In this document: one piece after another, positions 54,918-64,000 of the stretch
Numbering within the stretch: position 1 is the first letter of the stretch
How the letters are laid out: each line of letters begins with the position of its first letter
Source: Skeletonema tropicum
Lineage: Eukaryota > Bacillariophyta > Thalassiosirophyceae > Thalassiosirales > Thalassiosiraceae
NCBI GenBank assembly: GCA_037178625.1
Contig: CM074127.1
Coordinates: 4,340,001 to 4,404,000, forward strand
Length of the DNA: 64,000 bases
Direction: 5' to 3'
Translations under genes and position numbers: made by a program
Notes under the pieces: generated by a model
The model's input: the letters and a program-made list of their open reading frames with translations, nothing else
Told to the model about the DNA's origin: nothing
The model's database searches: none

Positions 54918-56354
54918 ATGAAGACGGCAGATGAACTCATAGCATCGCTAGATGCAACCTTAGATGGCTGGAGATCGGCTCTTGATTCGTCGTTACCTCA
55001 TGGAAAGGAAGCAGTAGCGACAGAAACAGCTGCTGCTGATGTCGAGAAGAAAAAGACTTATCTTTGGGAGGACTCTGACAAATATTTAGAGCGATTAGCC
55101 ACTTTTAAACCAGACACATATTTTGCAAAGCCACTGGAAATATCACCTCTGGTATGTGCTGCATTCGGGTGAGTTAAATGATGTTATTTAGTTTTGTGCG
55201 GATTAAACAATTAACAGAGGAAGGGCGGCACGCTTCTGTCTTCTTCATTTCTTTCATAAGAAATTATTATATTCCATGACAAAGATAGCGCACTCTACCG
55301 GGCCATGAAACAATTTGTTACTGAGTCTGGTCAATCTTCCCGACAATGAAACGCGTCTACTTCGGAATCAAGATGATCAGAGGTCACTTCAATCTTGAGC
55401 TACACATGGACGAACAGTCATGCTTTCTGATGCTCTTCATATTTTGAACTACCTAGTGTAGAGGTTGACTCACTTTGTCCTCTTCTTTTCGTTAGTTGGG
55501 AAAATATAGGCAGGGATATCATCAGATGTACACATAACCAATGCAAAGCAACACTCTGTGTAAAGTTTCATCCTGCTCTTGACAAATCATCGAAAAGCAA
55601 CTTGTGTTCAAAATACTTGAACATGTTGGCGTCGTCCCATAAAGACGTGTGTCCATTTCAATCGTTTGCAAAACGGTCGTTGAAAGTGATGGAACGAAAT
55701 AAATATAGAAGAAACAACGCAGATAGTTTAGATGTAGATGAAGCAAATAGCAGTAATCCGGCAGAATTGATGGATAGAGTGACAATGGCGTTGGAGAGCC
55801 CTGCTGTAGACTTGTACGTTCCGCCATACATGCTACCACTATGCAAGGAACTGAAACGATTTGAAGACTTCACTGGTGATGGATCTGTAACAAAGGAATC
55901 TGTTGAAGAGGGTGCAATCAAAATTCAAAGCCAAATAGATGCGAATGCTGCCATTGGAGTGGAACTACCAGACATAGTATCAACCTACTGTCGTGAAGTT
56001 CTTTCCGATCCAAACACAGAGTTGTTTGATAAGAATGAAAATTGTTCACGAGATGCATTTCTATTGTCTGCTTTCGGTTGGTCGTTATGCGATGAAAGTG
56101 GTACAGTGGGTAATATGGGTGTGATGCTAAAGTGCAACTTGTGTCTATCAAAATCCATCTTGGCTTCTGCTGCTCCTACCAATGCGGAAAGTCCCAAGAA
56201 GAAAAGGCGTCGTATTGATTCGCTGAGAGACGCAAACGTCAAACTCATCGATTCTCACCGTGCCTACTGCCCCTACGCGAGTGGGTTTGCGCATGGTGCT
56301 AGTGATCGATCAGAGCCAGGTTGGAAAATAGTCCTTTCAAATTTGAAGAAGTAG
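54918..56354 (+). CDS. ZC3HC1: ZC3HC1/NIPA-family C3HC zinc-finger protein
   Basis: Exon 1 (54918-55168) ends at [12 protein letters not shown] with a GTGAGT donor; exon 2 starts at 55496 after TTCGTTAG and continues [26 protein letters not shown], completing the C3HC finger with SSHKDVCPF. The intron is 327 bp, the longest seen here. A second Rsm1/NIPA-like part is in the C-terminus ([34 protein letters not shown]). NIPA proteins sit at the nuclear pore basket or act as F-box-like adaptors; either role is possible here. A bipartite basic signal KKKRRR is present. Confidence 0.85.
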
Positions 56355-56467
56355 CTGCCACTATAAGCAATAGTATTTTAGACCATGAGATGAGTTGACT
56401 TTACGTAATAATATGATTTTCATAGTATTCAGCAGTCACTATTGACTACTCCTTCACTAATAAATGC

Positions 56468-57745
56468 TTATTGATTTCTGTCAGACATGGATTCACTGTC
56501 AATGGCCATTCCCATAGCATGAAGACCGTTATCAACATACAATGTCACACCGGTGACAGTCCTTGCAAGAGGAGAGCTGAGGAACATACCAGCGTTTCCA
56601 ACATCATCATTGTACAAATCTTGTGCCAAAGGAGCGTTTGCCTTGGAGTAGTCAATAGCATATTCAATGAAAGTCTTCTGTCCAGGCTCTTTTCCGATAG
56701 CAGATGCGGCACGAGATTTCAGTGGTCCAGCAGAGATAGTGTTGACACGGACACCCCACTTCCTTCCAGCTTCGTAGGCGAGTGTGCGGGTATCAGATTC
56801 AAGTTGGGCCTTAGCAGAAGACATTCCTCCTCCGTATCCAGGGATTACCTTTTCAGATGCAATGTAGGTGAGAGAGAGCATGTTTCCTCCCTCGTTCATG
56901 ATTGGTCCGAACTTTTGCAAAAGAGACACAGCAGAGTAAGCAGATGCAGATGAGGCAGCAAGGTATCCCTTACGTGATGTCTCAAGGAGTGGCTTTGTCA
57001 CCTCAGGTCCGTTGGCAAGAGAGTGAACAAGGATATCAATCTTTCCGTAATCGGCTTCAACAGCCTTGGCAACCTCCTCAATAGTGTATCCATCCAATCC
57101 AGCGTAACGTTTGTTGTTTTTGATTTCATCAGGAACATCCTCGGGAGAGTCAAAGACGGCATCAAGAGGGTAAACCTTCTCAATCACCATCTTGCTACCA
57201 TCAGAGAGCTCTGAATCACCGTCGAATGACCCCTTCTTGAGTCCATTCTGGAAAATTTTGAGCACAGGAGGCCATGTTCCAACAATGATAGTGGCACCGG
57301 CATCCGCAAGAGCACGTGCGATGGCCCATCCGTATCCAGATGAGTCAGCAACTCCAGCAACAAAGGCAACCTTTCCCTTAAGATCGACAGAAGAAGCCAT
57401 GTTCAAACTAGTGGAGCTGTATTGGCGAGAAGCAGGTTGTTGGGTGTAAACAGCAGGAGAAGATCTGGATACAGCATTTCCGACGGCTATATACATAACA
57501 GATGAAACAAAAAAGTTAGAAGCACTAAATCATTCAGCTGTGTATCAGCCAAATATGATAACCCAAGTTGCAAATATTTTGAGAAGGGTAGCATATGCGT
57601 TATCGCTCGTCGAACGCAATTACAATATCATTCTCCTCCACAAGACACCCATGTACTCACCAGTGCTAGGAGCAAAGGCAGAAACTGACGAAGCTCCGTA
57701 GAAAGCTGCGGCGGCAGCAAGCAAGGTATTACGACTGAACATCAT
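56468..57745 (-). CDS. FABI: Plastid enoyl-[acyl-carrier-protein] reductase [NADH]
   Basis: Two exons (57745-57661 and 57486-56468; 174-bp intron, donor GTGAGT). Exon 1 is a textbook diatom plastid leader: [20 protein letters not shown] then VSAFAPST. The mature enzyme has the FabI features [20 protein letters not shown] (NADH loop), [22 protein letters not shown], the extended catalytic Tyr-Lys region [23 protein letters not shown] and [18 protein letters not shown]. It catalyses the last reduction of each cycle in type II fatty-acid synthesis. The ATG at 57745 is chosen because it begins the signal peptide; an upstream frame lacks ATG. Nothing is missing from the active site. Confidence 0.95.
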
Positions 57746-58182
57746 GGTGTTGATAGTAGAAGGATTGGTGTTGCTTGACAGTACTTTTCCACAAATATGA
57801 AGCGAGCTGGATCTCAGCATGGGGGATGGTTGTGCGGTGTGCGATGAAAGATGATTGAAGCAACGTCACATCGATCATCGTGCCTCGCTCCCACCAATGC
57901 CAACTTTGGCGCAGTACGTCACTTGTGGGTGGATGAGTGTCTGAAATTATTCGCTACTTTCGTCGATCGCTAGAAAATCGTGACATCAAACATGCCATGC
58001 CGTGCCGGCGGCATTGCCTGCACATTCCACCATGGCATCATCCACTAGAGAAGTGTACGCGAAGTACTGCAAGGAGTTAGATATTGTCAATCATACGTTT
58101 AGGATCGGTGCTTTTTTCAATGCGGCTGAAAGTTTTTGGTCCATATCTTAAATTATTGACATCCTGGTGACATATCTTTAAC
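57746..58182. other. Intergenic region between divergent genes, 437 bp
   Basis: No ORF or RNA gene seen. Presumably the shared promoter region of the FabI and 58.2-kb genes. Confidence 0.4.
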
Positions 58183-59263
58183 ATGCTGAATGATAAAGAA
58201 AGCGGAAGTGTAGGCAGCATGCCATCGACCTCGGACTTGTTCAGTCTCATAACTGAGACAAACAATATTACACATCAAAGATCACTTTCGGTGAGAAATG
58301 AATCAAATGATGAATCTGTTTCGTCTTCTTCCAGCAATATAGATGGTTCAGGTGATTTCCAGAGGGGCACTCTAATTCTTGAAGGTGAAGAACAAACCAG
58401 TAGCAAGCGTAGTGAGAACACATACTCTGATGGAGAGAAGTTCACTGTGCCCGAATCTGTCTTCTTGCCTAGCGAAATTGGTACGTTGGAGGGGCAATTA
58501 TGCAATTCAAATACAAATAATCATCAAGACAATTCTGAACAAGAGAGCAGGAAGAGCCATAATGCTGACAATGAACAAAACTGTAGTTATAACTTCCTCT
58601 CGAAGCAGCTGTTAGCCCATGGAATAGCCACATTTGTGGTTGTAGTTGGCATGTTGTTGTTGTCAACATGGAAGTCTCTTGCTTGGAGGAGTGAAGCCCA
58701 GCACTTGAAGGAAGTCCTTCACCTACAGATGCAACACCACTCGTCTCTCGAGTTGAAAATTGCATCGCTTGAGGCTGATTTGGCGGCTTGGAACAAACGC
58801 CAAAAGGATCCTCACAACTGGAAGTTTGAGAAAGGCCATTGGGAGATTGACGACGATGATGATGACAACACCGTGTTATCATTCAAAAATTGCTACCTTG
58901 AAGCATCCCTGGCTCTTGGCCAGTGCTCCAAGAAATGGCAGGACTGGTTCTTAGGCCGAGACGGTGCAGATAGCGATGAGGGTCAAGGCGATGCAGATGG
59001 CGATGAATTTGCAACTGATGAAAGATGGATTTACTGACGACGTGACTAGACTTGTGGATGGAATTATCTACGGAGTTGCAGCCGTATCTTCAAATTCATT
59101 CTCTTTTGTTGAAAAGACTCTCAAACAAATGTCTGAATTCTACTACTTTGGAGATGACTTTAACGCTTCTGCTGACAGCTGGAATGAAAGTGAGATCAAT
59201 CAGGTATTGTCAACTGCAATAAAGTCGGCAGAATCTGCCGTTGGTGAAGCGCAACATTGTTGA
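58183..59263 (+). CDS. Single-pass membrane protein of unknown function, one frame break
   Basis: The N-terminal 145 residues are Ser/Glu/Asn-rich. One membrane helix follows (LLAHGIATFVVVVGMLLLSTW), then a coiled coil (LKEVLHLQMQHHSSLELKIASLEADLAAW), an acidic run (DDDDDDN) and FKNCYLEASLALGQCSKKWQDWF. After a +1 step at about 59021 (one A of AAA) the protein continues DGFTDDVTRLVDGIIYGVAAV, FSFVEKTLKQMSEFYYFGDDF to 59263. The shape, disordered head plus helix plus coiled coil, fits a membrane tether. No family recognised. Confidence 0.65.
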
Positions 59264-59518
59264 TCTGAGGAGAGACGTGTATTGTCGTTTCTTTATTGTC
59301 CTTAGATATTCTATGTCAGTGAGCAAACTCGAAATAGTGCTTGTGCTGGATACTCTCTGTAATTTAAGTTGTCCTTTTATATTGCATGGTTTTCAATTTG
59401 CAAATCTGTGTCTCTGCATAGTGCATTTGACTCTTCGTGTTGAAGGTACTCAGCGTGATATTTATTCGTGACATTACAATTGCTGGCCTTTCCCCCTTTG
59501 ACTCTTGCTATATTTTCG

Positions 59519-60145
59519 TCACTGTCGAATGAAATTTGCAGGTAATCTCTCCATTCCTTCCACTATTGAATCAAACGTACCATAATGGTGGGTATCTCTG
59601 GTGAACAATGTCAAGAATGCAGCAAACAGTATCATGTCCCTCCAAAATGTCCAATCTTTGAATAATTCTGGACCTAGACGTTCATACACTCCATCGGGAT
59701 CCATAGCATCTAGCAATGGATTTGGAATAATTCCATTGTATGTTTCCGCGTATAAATCATCGCTGTTCCTATCAAAGTCGTCATCAAAGATTTCATCGTC
59801 GTCATCGAGATCAAAGAACTCTACATTGTCCTGGTACTTTCTTGATCCAGATGACGTCGTATCTGCATCATAATATGCTCCTTCTTCTCTTCCTCGCCTC
59901 CCTGATCTACGTGCATACACCAATTCGCGGTCGTCATCTTCATCGTCGTCATCATCAATCCCATCGAAATCATCACCAAATCCTCTCGCTTTTTGTTGCG
60001 TTAGTGGTGTCAGCGCCGAATTGTGATGTTGTAATAATCTGCGTGATGATGCACATGATGTGTGTGGCGCAAATGCACTAGCTGTAATAAACAGCACCGA
60101 CAGCAACAGCAGCACCGAAGATGTAATAAGGGATGAGGATTGCAT
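59519..60145 (-). CDS. Plastid-targeted membrane protein, conserved C-terminal region
   Basis: The ATG at 60145 begins a clear signal peptide (QSSSLITSSVLLLLSVLFI) with TASAFAPHTS, the plastid motif. The middle is very acidic (DDFDGIDDDDDEDDDRE) and partly disordered. The C-terminus is ordered: IPNPLLDAMDPDGVYERLG, FWRDMILFAAFLTLFTRD and YGTFDSIVEGMERLPANFI. The hydrophobic helix MILFAAFLTLF may cross a plastid membrane. Function not known to me. Confidence 0.75.
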   Translation of the reverse strand: MQSSSLITSSVLLLLSVLFITASAFAPHTSCASSRRLLQHHNSALTPLTQQKARGFGDDFDGIDDDDDEDDDRELVYARRSGRRGREEGAYYDADTTSSGSRKYQDNVEFFDLDDDDEIFDDDFDRNSDDLYAETYNGIIPNPLLDAMDPDGVYERLGPELFKDWTFWRDMILFAAFLTLFTRDTHHYGTFDSIVEGMERLPANFIRQ

Positions 60146-60279
60146 AGTGGCAGCTTTGTCTGTCTTATGACCCAATACTGACAAGTGGATCCTCCCGAGA
60201 GATACTGGCGATGCCGATGATTGGATGGAGATGAGCGTTGCGTGAGGTTGCGTGGAGGTGTCAACATCATGCTGTCAAA

Positions 60280-61347
60280 ATGGCATTTAGAAAAATGGCG
60301 GCAACTGAGATATGTAAGCTCCGACAAAGGACGATACTTTCTGCTTTTGAACGAAACTTCCTGTCCGCTGAATAACATAGGCACTTCTTAGGAGATAGAA
60401 GCTGAGTATGGTGTTGGGTTGAATGAATTCACCAATTCCAAACAAAAGCGTAAATGATCATGTCTGTGTGAAATGCAGCTCGTGTGGGCTTCCATGGAAT
60501 AGAAAGTTGCAGAGGAGGAGAAAGCAAGTCCAAAGGCGGAAGTAAAGCTCATTTGCACTTTCAACTCTGTTCGATCCTCATTCAAAGTTGTGTGAGAAGA
60601 TTTCTCATCCAAAAGTATCGCAGAAATAATGTTCCTGTTGGGCACTGGAATCGAAGATGTGTACACTATCTATCAAGAAAGGGTCCGTATGGAGCAAAAA
60701 ATCACTTGGCTGTATACCAGCGAGCCATTTGCATTGATGCGGCTGTAGAGATACAGAAGGTTTGGAGACTTCATCGATGTCTGAAACACTTACGACGCTT
60801 GTCTTCTGCAGTAAAAGAGATGAATACAGTTGCAATTCAACGGGTGTGGAGAGCCAGCTGGTACCGACGATCGTTTCGAACTGTTTGTCGTGCAATCAAG
60901 CAACGTGACGGACTCTTCTTGTCTCTGATTGACTCACATGATGCAGCAGACGAAGACAAGCAGATCTACTTTTGCCTCTCTCGTGGGTGTCCGTTTGCTA
61001 TTGAATACAAGCAACAAAATTCGGGCGTATGGAAAGAAGTGGATTGCGACAAGTTCCGTGCATACATTTGTCAGCAATTGATTGTCCAACACAAGCGAAG
61101 AATGAGCAAAGTACGTCGGACAAATACTTTTCCAAGTTCAACCGCAAGAAAAAGCGTTGTCGAGCTCAAGCATGACAAAATACGTAAGATGAGTCGAAAT
61201 AAATGGAAGTGGTTTTACGATAAACAGGATTGTTCTGAGAATAATAGTATTGCTTCAAGGCAGCTCAAAATCAAAGTGGATGATGTAAGTAGTGATGCTG
61301 ACGTGATGGCATGGGTGGCAAATCTCGATCTAAATGTTGTTGCATAG
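60280..61347 (+). CDS. IQ-motif protein
   Basis: Basic protein with several IQ-like calmodulin-binding helices: CSILIQSCVRRFLIQKYRR, AAVEIQKVWRLHRCLKHLRR and TVAIQRVWRASWYRRSF. The long frame has no early ATG. A candidate first exon (60280-60313, MAFRKMAATEI) with a GTAAGC donor joins the acceptor at 60478 in phase, through a 165-bp intron. The C-terminal third has no recognised domain. It probably binds calmodulin or a centrin-like light chain. The start lies only 134 bp from the divergent plastid protein gene. Confidence 0.65.
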
Positions 61348-61453
61348 ACGATTGATCGCCGCCATAACTACCTTTATCTGTTGGTTCCTCAATCAACTAA
61401 AATAACCCATGTTCGCTGACCCACCAAGAGTTTGCATTTCCTGTTCCTTCTGG

Positions 61454-62101
61454 TCAAGTGCACTCATTCCTATTTTTGATTCTTTCCTTCTGCTGTTGCA
61501 ATCGACGTGCTGATGCATCAAACGATGCCCACTGCTTTGGATAAGGAACATCTTTGGAATGCCCCATATTTCGAGTAATCGAATCTTGCCGCATTTGTCG
61601 TATACTATTCACCCATGCTAATGCCTCCTCTCGACTCTCTACTGCAAAGTATTGTGTTTTCGCCAGCGATGATACCTCAAAGACGGTATCGCAGCCATCA
61701 GGCAACAAGTCCAGCAGACAGTTGAATTCATTGCTGGTGCTGGTATCACCTCGAGATATAATTCTTGCTTCAGTAATATCTATTGTTACAGGAGCTCCCT
61801 TTGGAGTCGAACCATTCTCATCTTTGAATCTGTACAAATATCCACCCAACGCAATGAGATATCTTCGTTTCCATTGAGGTGACCAACTTGTTGGGCACCA
61901 GCTCTTCGATAATAACCATTGCATTGGTGATGGTAGGAAGGAGTAGAATACTGGAACGTGCAGTTTCATTGCAAGTCCGGCATGGATTGGAGATGCTGCC
62001 AGCAGTGCCTGAGCGGATAAATGAGTTTCATCATAAGTGGCCATCGGGCCGAAGTGTTCACCGCCGTTGTCAACGCTTGTGTTTATGTTGCGTCTGCGCA
62101 T
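61454..62101 (-). CDS. PH-domain protein
   Basis: A 215-residue intact frame. A pleckstrin homology domain spans about residues 70-175: KSWCPTSWSPQWKRRYLIALGGYLYRFKDE (first strands), a middle with APVTIDITEARIISRGD, and the end FEVSSLAKTQYFAVESREEALAWVNSIRQM with the conserved Trp in the final helix. Basic residues in WKRRY could contact a phosphoinositide. No catalytic domain and no membrane helix. The N-terminal part (SAQALLAASPIHAGLAMKLHVPVFY) has no known domain. Probably a membrane-recruited adaptor. Confidence 0.78.
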   Translation of the reverse strand: MRRRNINTSVDNGGEHFGPMATYDETHLSAQALLAASPIHAGLAMKLHVPVFYSFLPSPMQWLLSKSWCPTSWSPQWKRRYLIALGGYLYRFKDENGSTPKGAPVTIDITEARIISRGDTSTSNEFNCLLDLLPDGCDTVFEVSSLAKTQYFAVESREEALAWVNSIRQMRQDSITRNMGHSKDVPYPKQWASFDASARRLQQQKERIKNRNECT

Positions 62102-62831
62102 TCTTTAGGAGGTAGTGGCAGGTTATGATTGTGTAGTCGTAGCGCAGCAAGTGCATCATAGCGACAACATCATCGCCATCGTCAGCACAAGAGATCGTCA
62201 GCTGTCAGCTGGATCACGGGAACCGCTGGATCTTGGATGTGGCTAGCTAGATCGACTGTAGCCCCTTGGATTATGAATCTTGGCTAGGCTTCGATAGGGG
62301 GGTAAGATCGGATGTGTAAAAGATTTCATCCAGCTTCATCAGTTGATGGGGGGGGGTATGAAAGTTGAACAGAAGGATGCGATTAGTTCAGCCCTAAAGC
62401 CCTACTTAACCCGAACTGCGGACGCGGATGCGGAACATTCGTGGCATTTTTCATGTCAAGTTCCTAACACAACCACCGAGCACCGATGATGCAACTTGCG
62501 CCGCTGCAATCAACTTGTGTGCCGCGGTGATGGCAGGATGTCATCGATAACGATCATCCAAGAGTTTCATGCTCAAAAATCGGGATGATCGATGGTACCT
62601 GAGAAGAGGAGATTATAATCATCCATCATATAGCAACTGACTGAAGGCTCACGTTATAAATGAAATGGACGTGCAACCTTCTCGGTTATTTATCTGATTT
62701 TGTACAACAATGAAATTATGTGTCTAGACATCACTATTTCGAAACGGAAGCGTTGAAGAAATTGTCGAAGGCTTCTTTGCAATATACGAACATTATCAGC
62801 ATTGTCCTTCTTTGGCACCTTAACTTTAACA
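62102..62831. other. Intergenic region, 730 bp
   Basis: Contains short G-runs (62345) and no supported ORF; the frames at 62690-62920 on both strands lack coding character and overlap the first exon of the next gene. No RNA gene recognised. Confidence 0.4.
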
Positions 62832-64000
62832 ATGCTATCGAAGTGTATGCTTACGCCAGTAAAATTGGCTCGGCTCATGCAATGGAAAGGGCGACTAGGC
62901 AAATCTAGGTAAGTTGACATCGCACTTCATGTCTTATATACTCCTATTATATATTGTTCATCATCATTCACATTTCATCCTCGATTCTATCCACAGTGCA
63001 CTCTTGTGTATTGACGTTACAAATCAACAGATTGGCTTGTCCTTGGCTTATTATCGGCAGCAAGTACCAGCCCCCGACGAAACAAACTCCAATGCAGAAA
63101 ACAACAACTCGGAGGGTGGTAGCAACAGTGCTACAACTCTGATAACTCCCCTGCCTCCGATACCTTACATGTCTAACAAACCATATCATCCATCTTATGC
63201 ATTCCTTCATCGGCCGGAGGACAAACAACAGGCAACAACTTCGTTGCGAAGGAAAGAGCGCACGTTAGAGATTGCAAATCAGTTAGCTCATCTAGCAAAG
63301 CAGAGAGAAATCAATGGTATTTTGATCCGATGGCCTGGTGATTTAGGTGGATTCGTTTGCAATTCCACGACGACGAAAGAAGAAGTGTCGAAAAATAGAG
63401 AGGAAGATCAATTGCTGCTTTCACTTGAAAACAGTAGCAGTACAAATAGTACTCAATCAGACAGAGTGCATGAACATGGAGATGGATCGATGGGTTATCT
63501 AAGAGGTAGAATTTTATTTGTCCTAGACAGCTGCTGTAACAGTCATGGGCATAATGAAACAAAGGTATGTTCAGAGCCTCTCTTGAAGGAAGGAGTTCGA
63601 CCTTTCGCACTTTGGGATACCTCCAACTCGGAACAAGAATGGGTTCTTGGTCAACAACGTGATAGCGCAACATCGTCTACGAAGAGAGTTGATAAATATG
63701 GCAATTCATTCACTGAGACAGACTCTTGGGGAAGATCAGCCATCTTTGGCAACCGTCCCCCCAAGCCGACGCAAGGACAGTTTCGTTACTCGTCCAAACA
63801 ACTACATTATGGTTATCGAGTCAGCTGCGAGTTTGGCTCGTCAAATGCTGATTCGACTCAAGTTTCTCGAGCGCCGCACCGAGACAATTTTGACAGCTTT
63901 CAAGATAGTGAGTCTTACTTGAAACAATTTGAAGGATCTCTTGCTGCCATGCACGCTCTCTATGAGTTTGCTGGGATGCATCTGAACGGGAGGATCACAT
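62832..64000 (+). CDS. RuvX/YqgF-like protein, probably mitochondrial, running off the right edge
   Basis: Exon 1 (62832-62908) encodes a basic leader, MLSKCMLTPVKLARLMQWKG, typical of a mitochondrial presequence. It ends at a GTAAGT donor and joins exon 2 at 62997 (88-bp intron, phase 2). Exon 2 begins SALLCIDVTNQQIGLSLAY, matching the RuvX first strand with its catalytic Asp. ANQLAHLAKQREINGILIRWPGDLGG matches the VGLP strand, RPFALWDTSN sits where DER is normally found, and FEGSLAAMHALYEF resembles the final DSxAA helix. RuvX resolves Holliday junctions or acts in rRNA processing. A 100-residue low-complexity stretch separates the parts. The frame is still open at base 64000. Active-site residues are altered, so activity is uncertain. 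Confidence 0.62.

Noticed and set aside
1..64000. Stop-codon-programmed +1 frameshifting of Euplotes type
   Set aside because: Some breaks fall at TAC-TGA, TAT-TGA or GAC-TAA, but others (DIS3 23352 and 24031, GNAT 6110, 4Fe-4S 6699) must occur upstream of the stop to keep conserved motifs.
1..64000. Introns explaining the frame breaks
   Set aside because: At the breaks the two frames overlap or abut with conserved residues on both sides and no room for a GT-AG intron of the size seen elsewhere (about 40-330 bp).
1..64000. CRISPR arrays, operons and bacterial regulatory elements
   Set aside because: No regularly spaced direct repeats with spacers; introns, plastid bipartite leaders and gene content are eukaryotic.
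1..64000. tRNA or rRNA genes
   Set aside because: No cloverleaf with matching A and B boxes or rRNA-like segment was recognised by eye; a covariance-model scan would be needed to exclude short RNA genes.

Overview
This window looks like nuclear DNA of a diatom, probably a centric one. Many proteins start with a signal peptide followed by the ASAFAP-type plastid motif (for example SVSAFAP in the enoyl-ACP reductase and TASAFAP in the gene at 60.1 kb). Genes are short, have zero to two small introns (about 40-330 bp, donors mostly GTGAGT or GTAAGT) and are packed tightly. A DRC4/GAS8 homologue, an axonemal protein, fits a lineage with flagellated sperm, which centric diatoms have and pennates lack.

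Layout. 0-9.3 kb: a membrane protein running off the left edge, a plastid tandem GST-N protein, an F-box/DUSP protein, a GNAT acetyltransferase, a plastid 4Fe-4S protein and a small basic protein. 9.6-11.25 kb: a transposon-like element with inverted ends. 11.4-20.3 kb: an organellar Clp ATPase with an EF-hand-like insertion, an mpaB/Lcp-type oxygenase, an unknown protein and a DUF2252 protein. 20.8-39.3 kb: exosome nuclease DIS3, a SEL1 protein, a coiled-coil protein, an ECHDC3-like protein, a TLDc protein, SAICAR synthetase, HIBCH, a THUMP methyltransferase, a PhyH oxygenase and a 2H phosphoesterase-like protein. 39.4-40.55 kb: a fold-back repeat and a hAT-like non-autonomous element. 40.7-49.4 kb: COMT-like methyltransferase, PurK-PurE fusion, DRC4, plastid membrane protein, ACOT9-like thioesterase, CNOT11. 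49.5-51.5 kb: a repeat-rich gap with a small hairpin element and repeated palindromes. 51.5-64 kb: a membrane-anchored glutaminyl cyclase, ZC3HC1/NIPA, plastid FabI, two membrane proteins, an IQ protein, a PH protein and a RuvX-like protein running off the right edge.

Two window-wide patterns stand out. From about 18 kb to the right edge the genes alternate strand almost perfectly, giving head-to-head and tail-to-tail pairs with 3' gaps often under 60 bp. Also, about eleven genes have their conserved protein spread over several reading frames. About 31 of 32 breaks are in the +1 direction, as if one extra base were present, while neighbouring genes of up to 1033 codons are intact. Several breaks lie upstream of the local stop codon inside conserved motifs, so stop-codon-programmed frameshifting does not explain them. 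Extra-base consensus errors, clustered by locus, are the simplest explanation, but reads and transcripts should decide.

Pathways represented: purine synthesis steps AIR to CAIR to SAICAR (PurK-PurE and PurC, about 8 kb apart), type II plastid fatty-acid synthesis (FabI), acyl-CoA and branched-chain metabolism (ECHDC3-like, HIBCH, ACOT9-like), RNA decay and modification (DIS3, CNOT11, THUMP methyltransferase) and organellar proteostasis (Clp).
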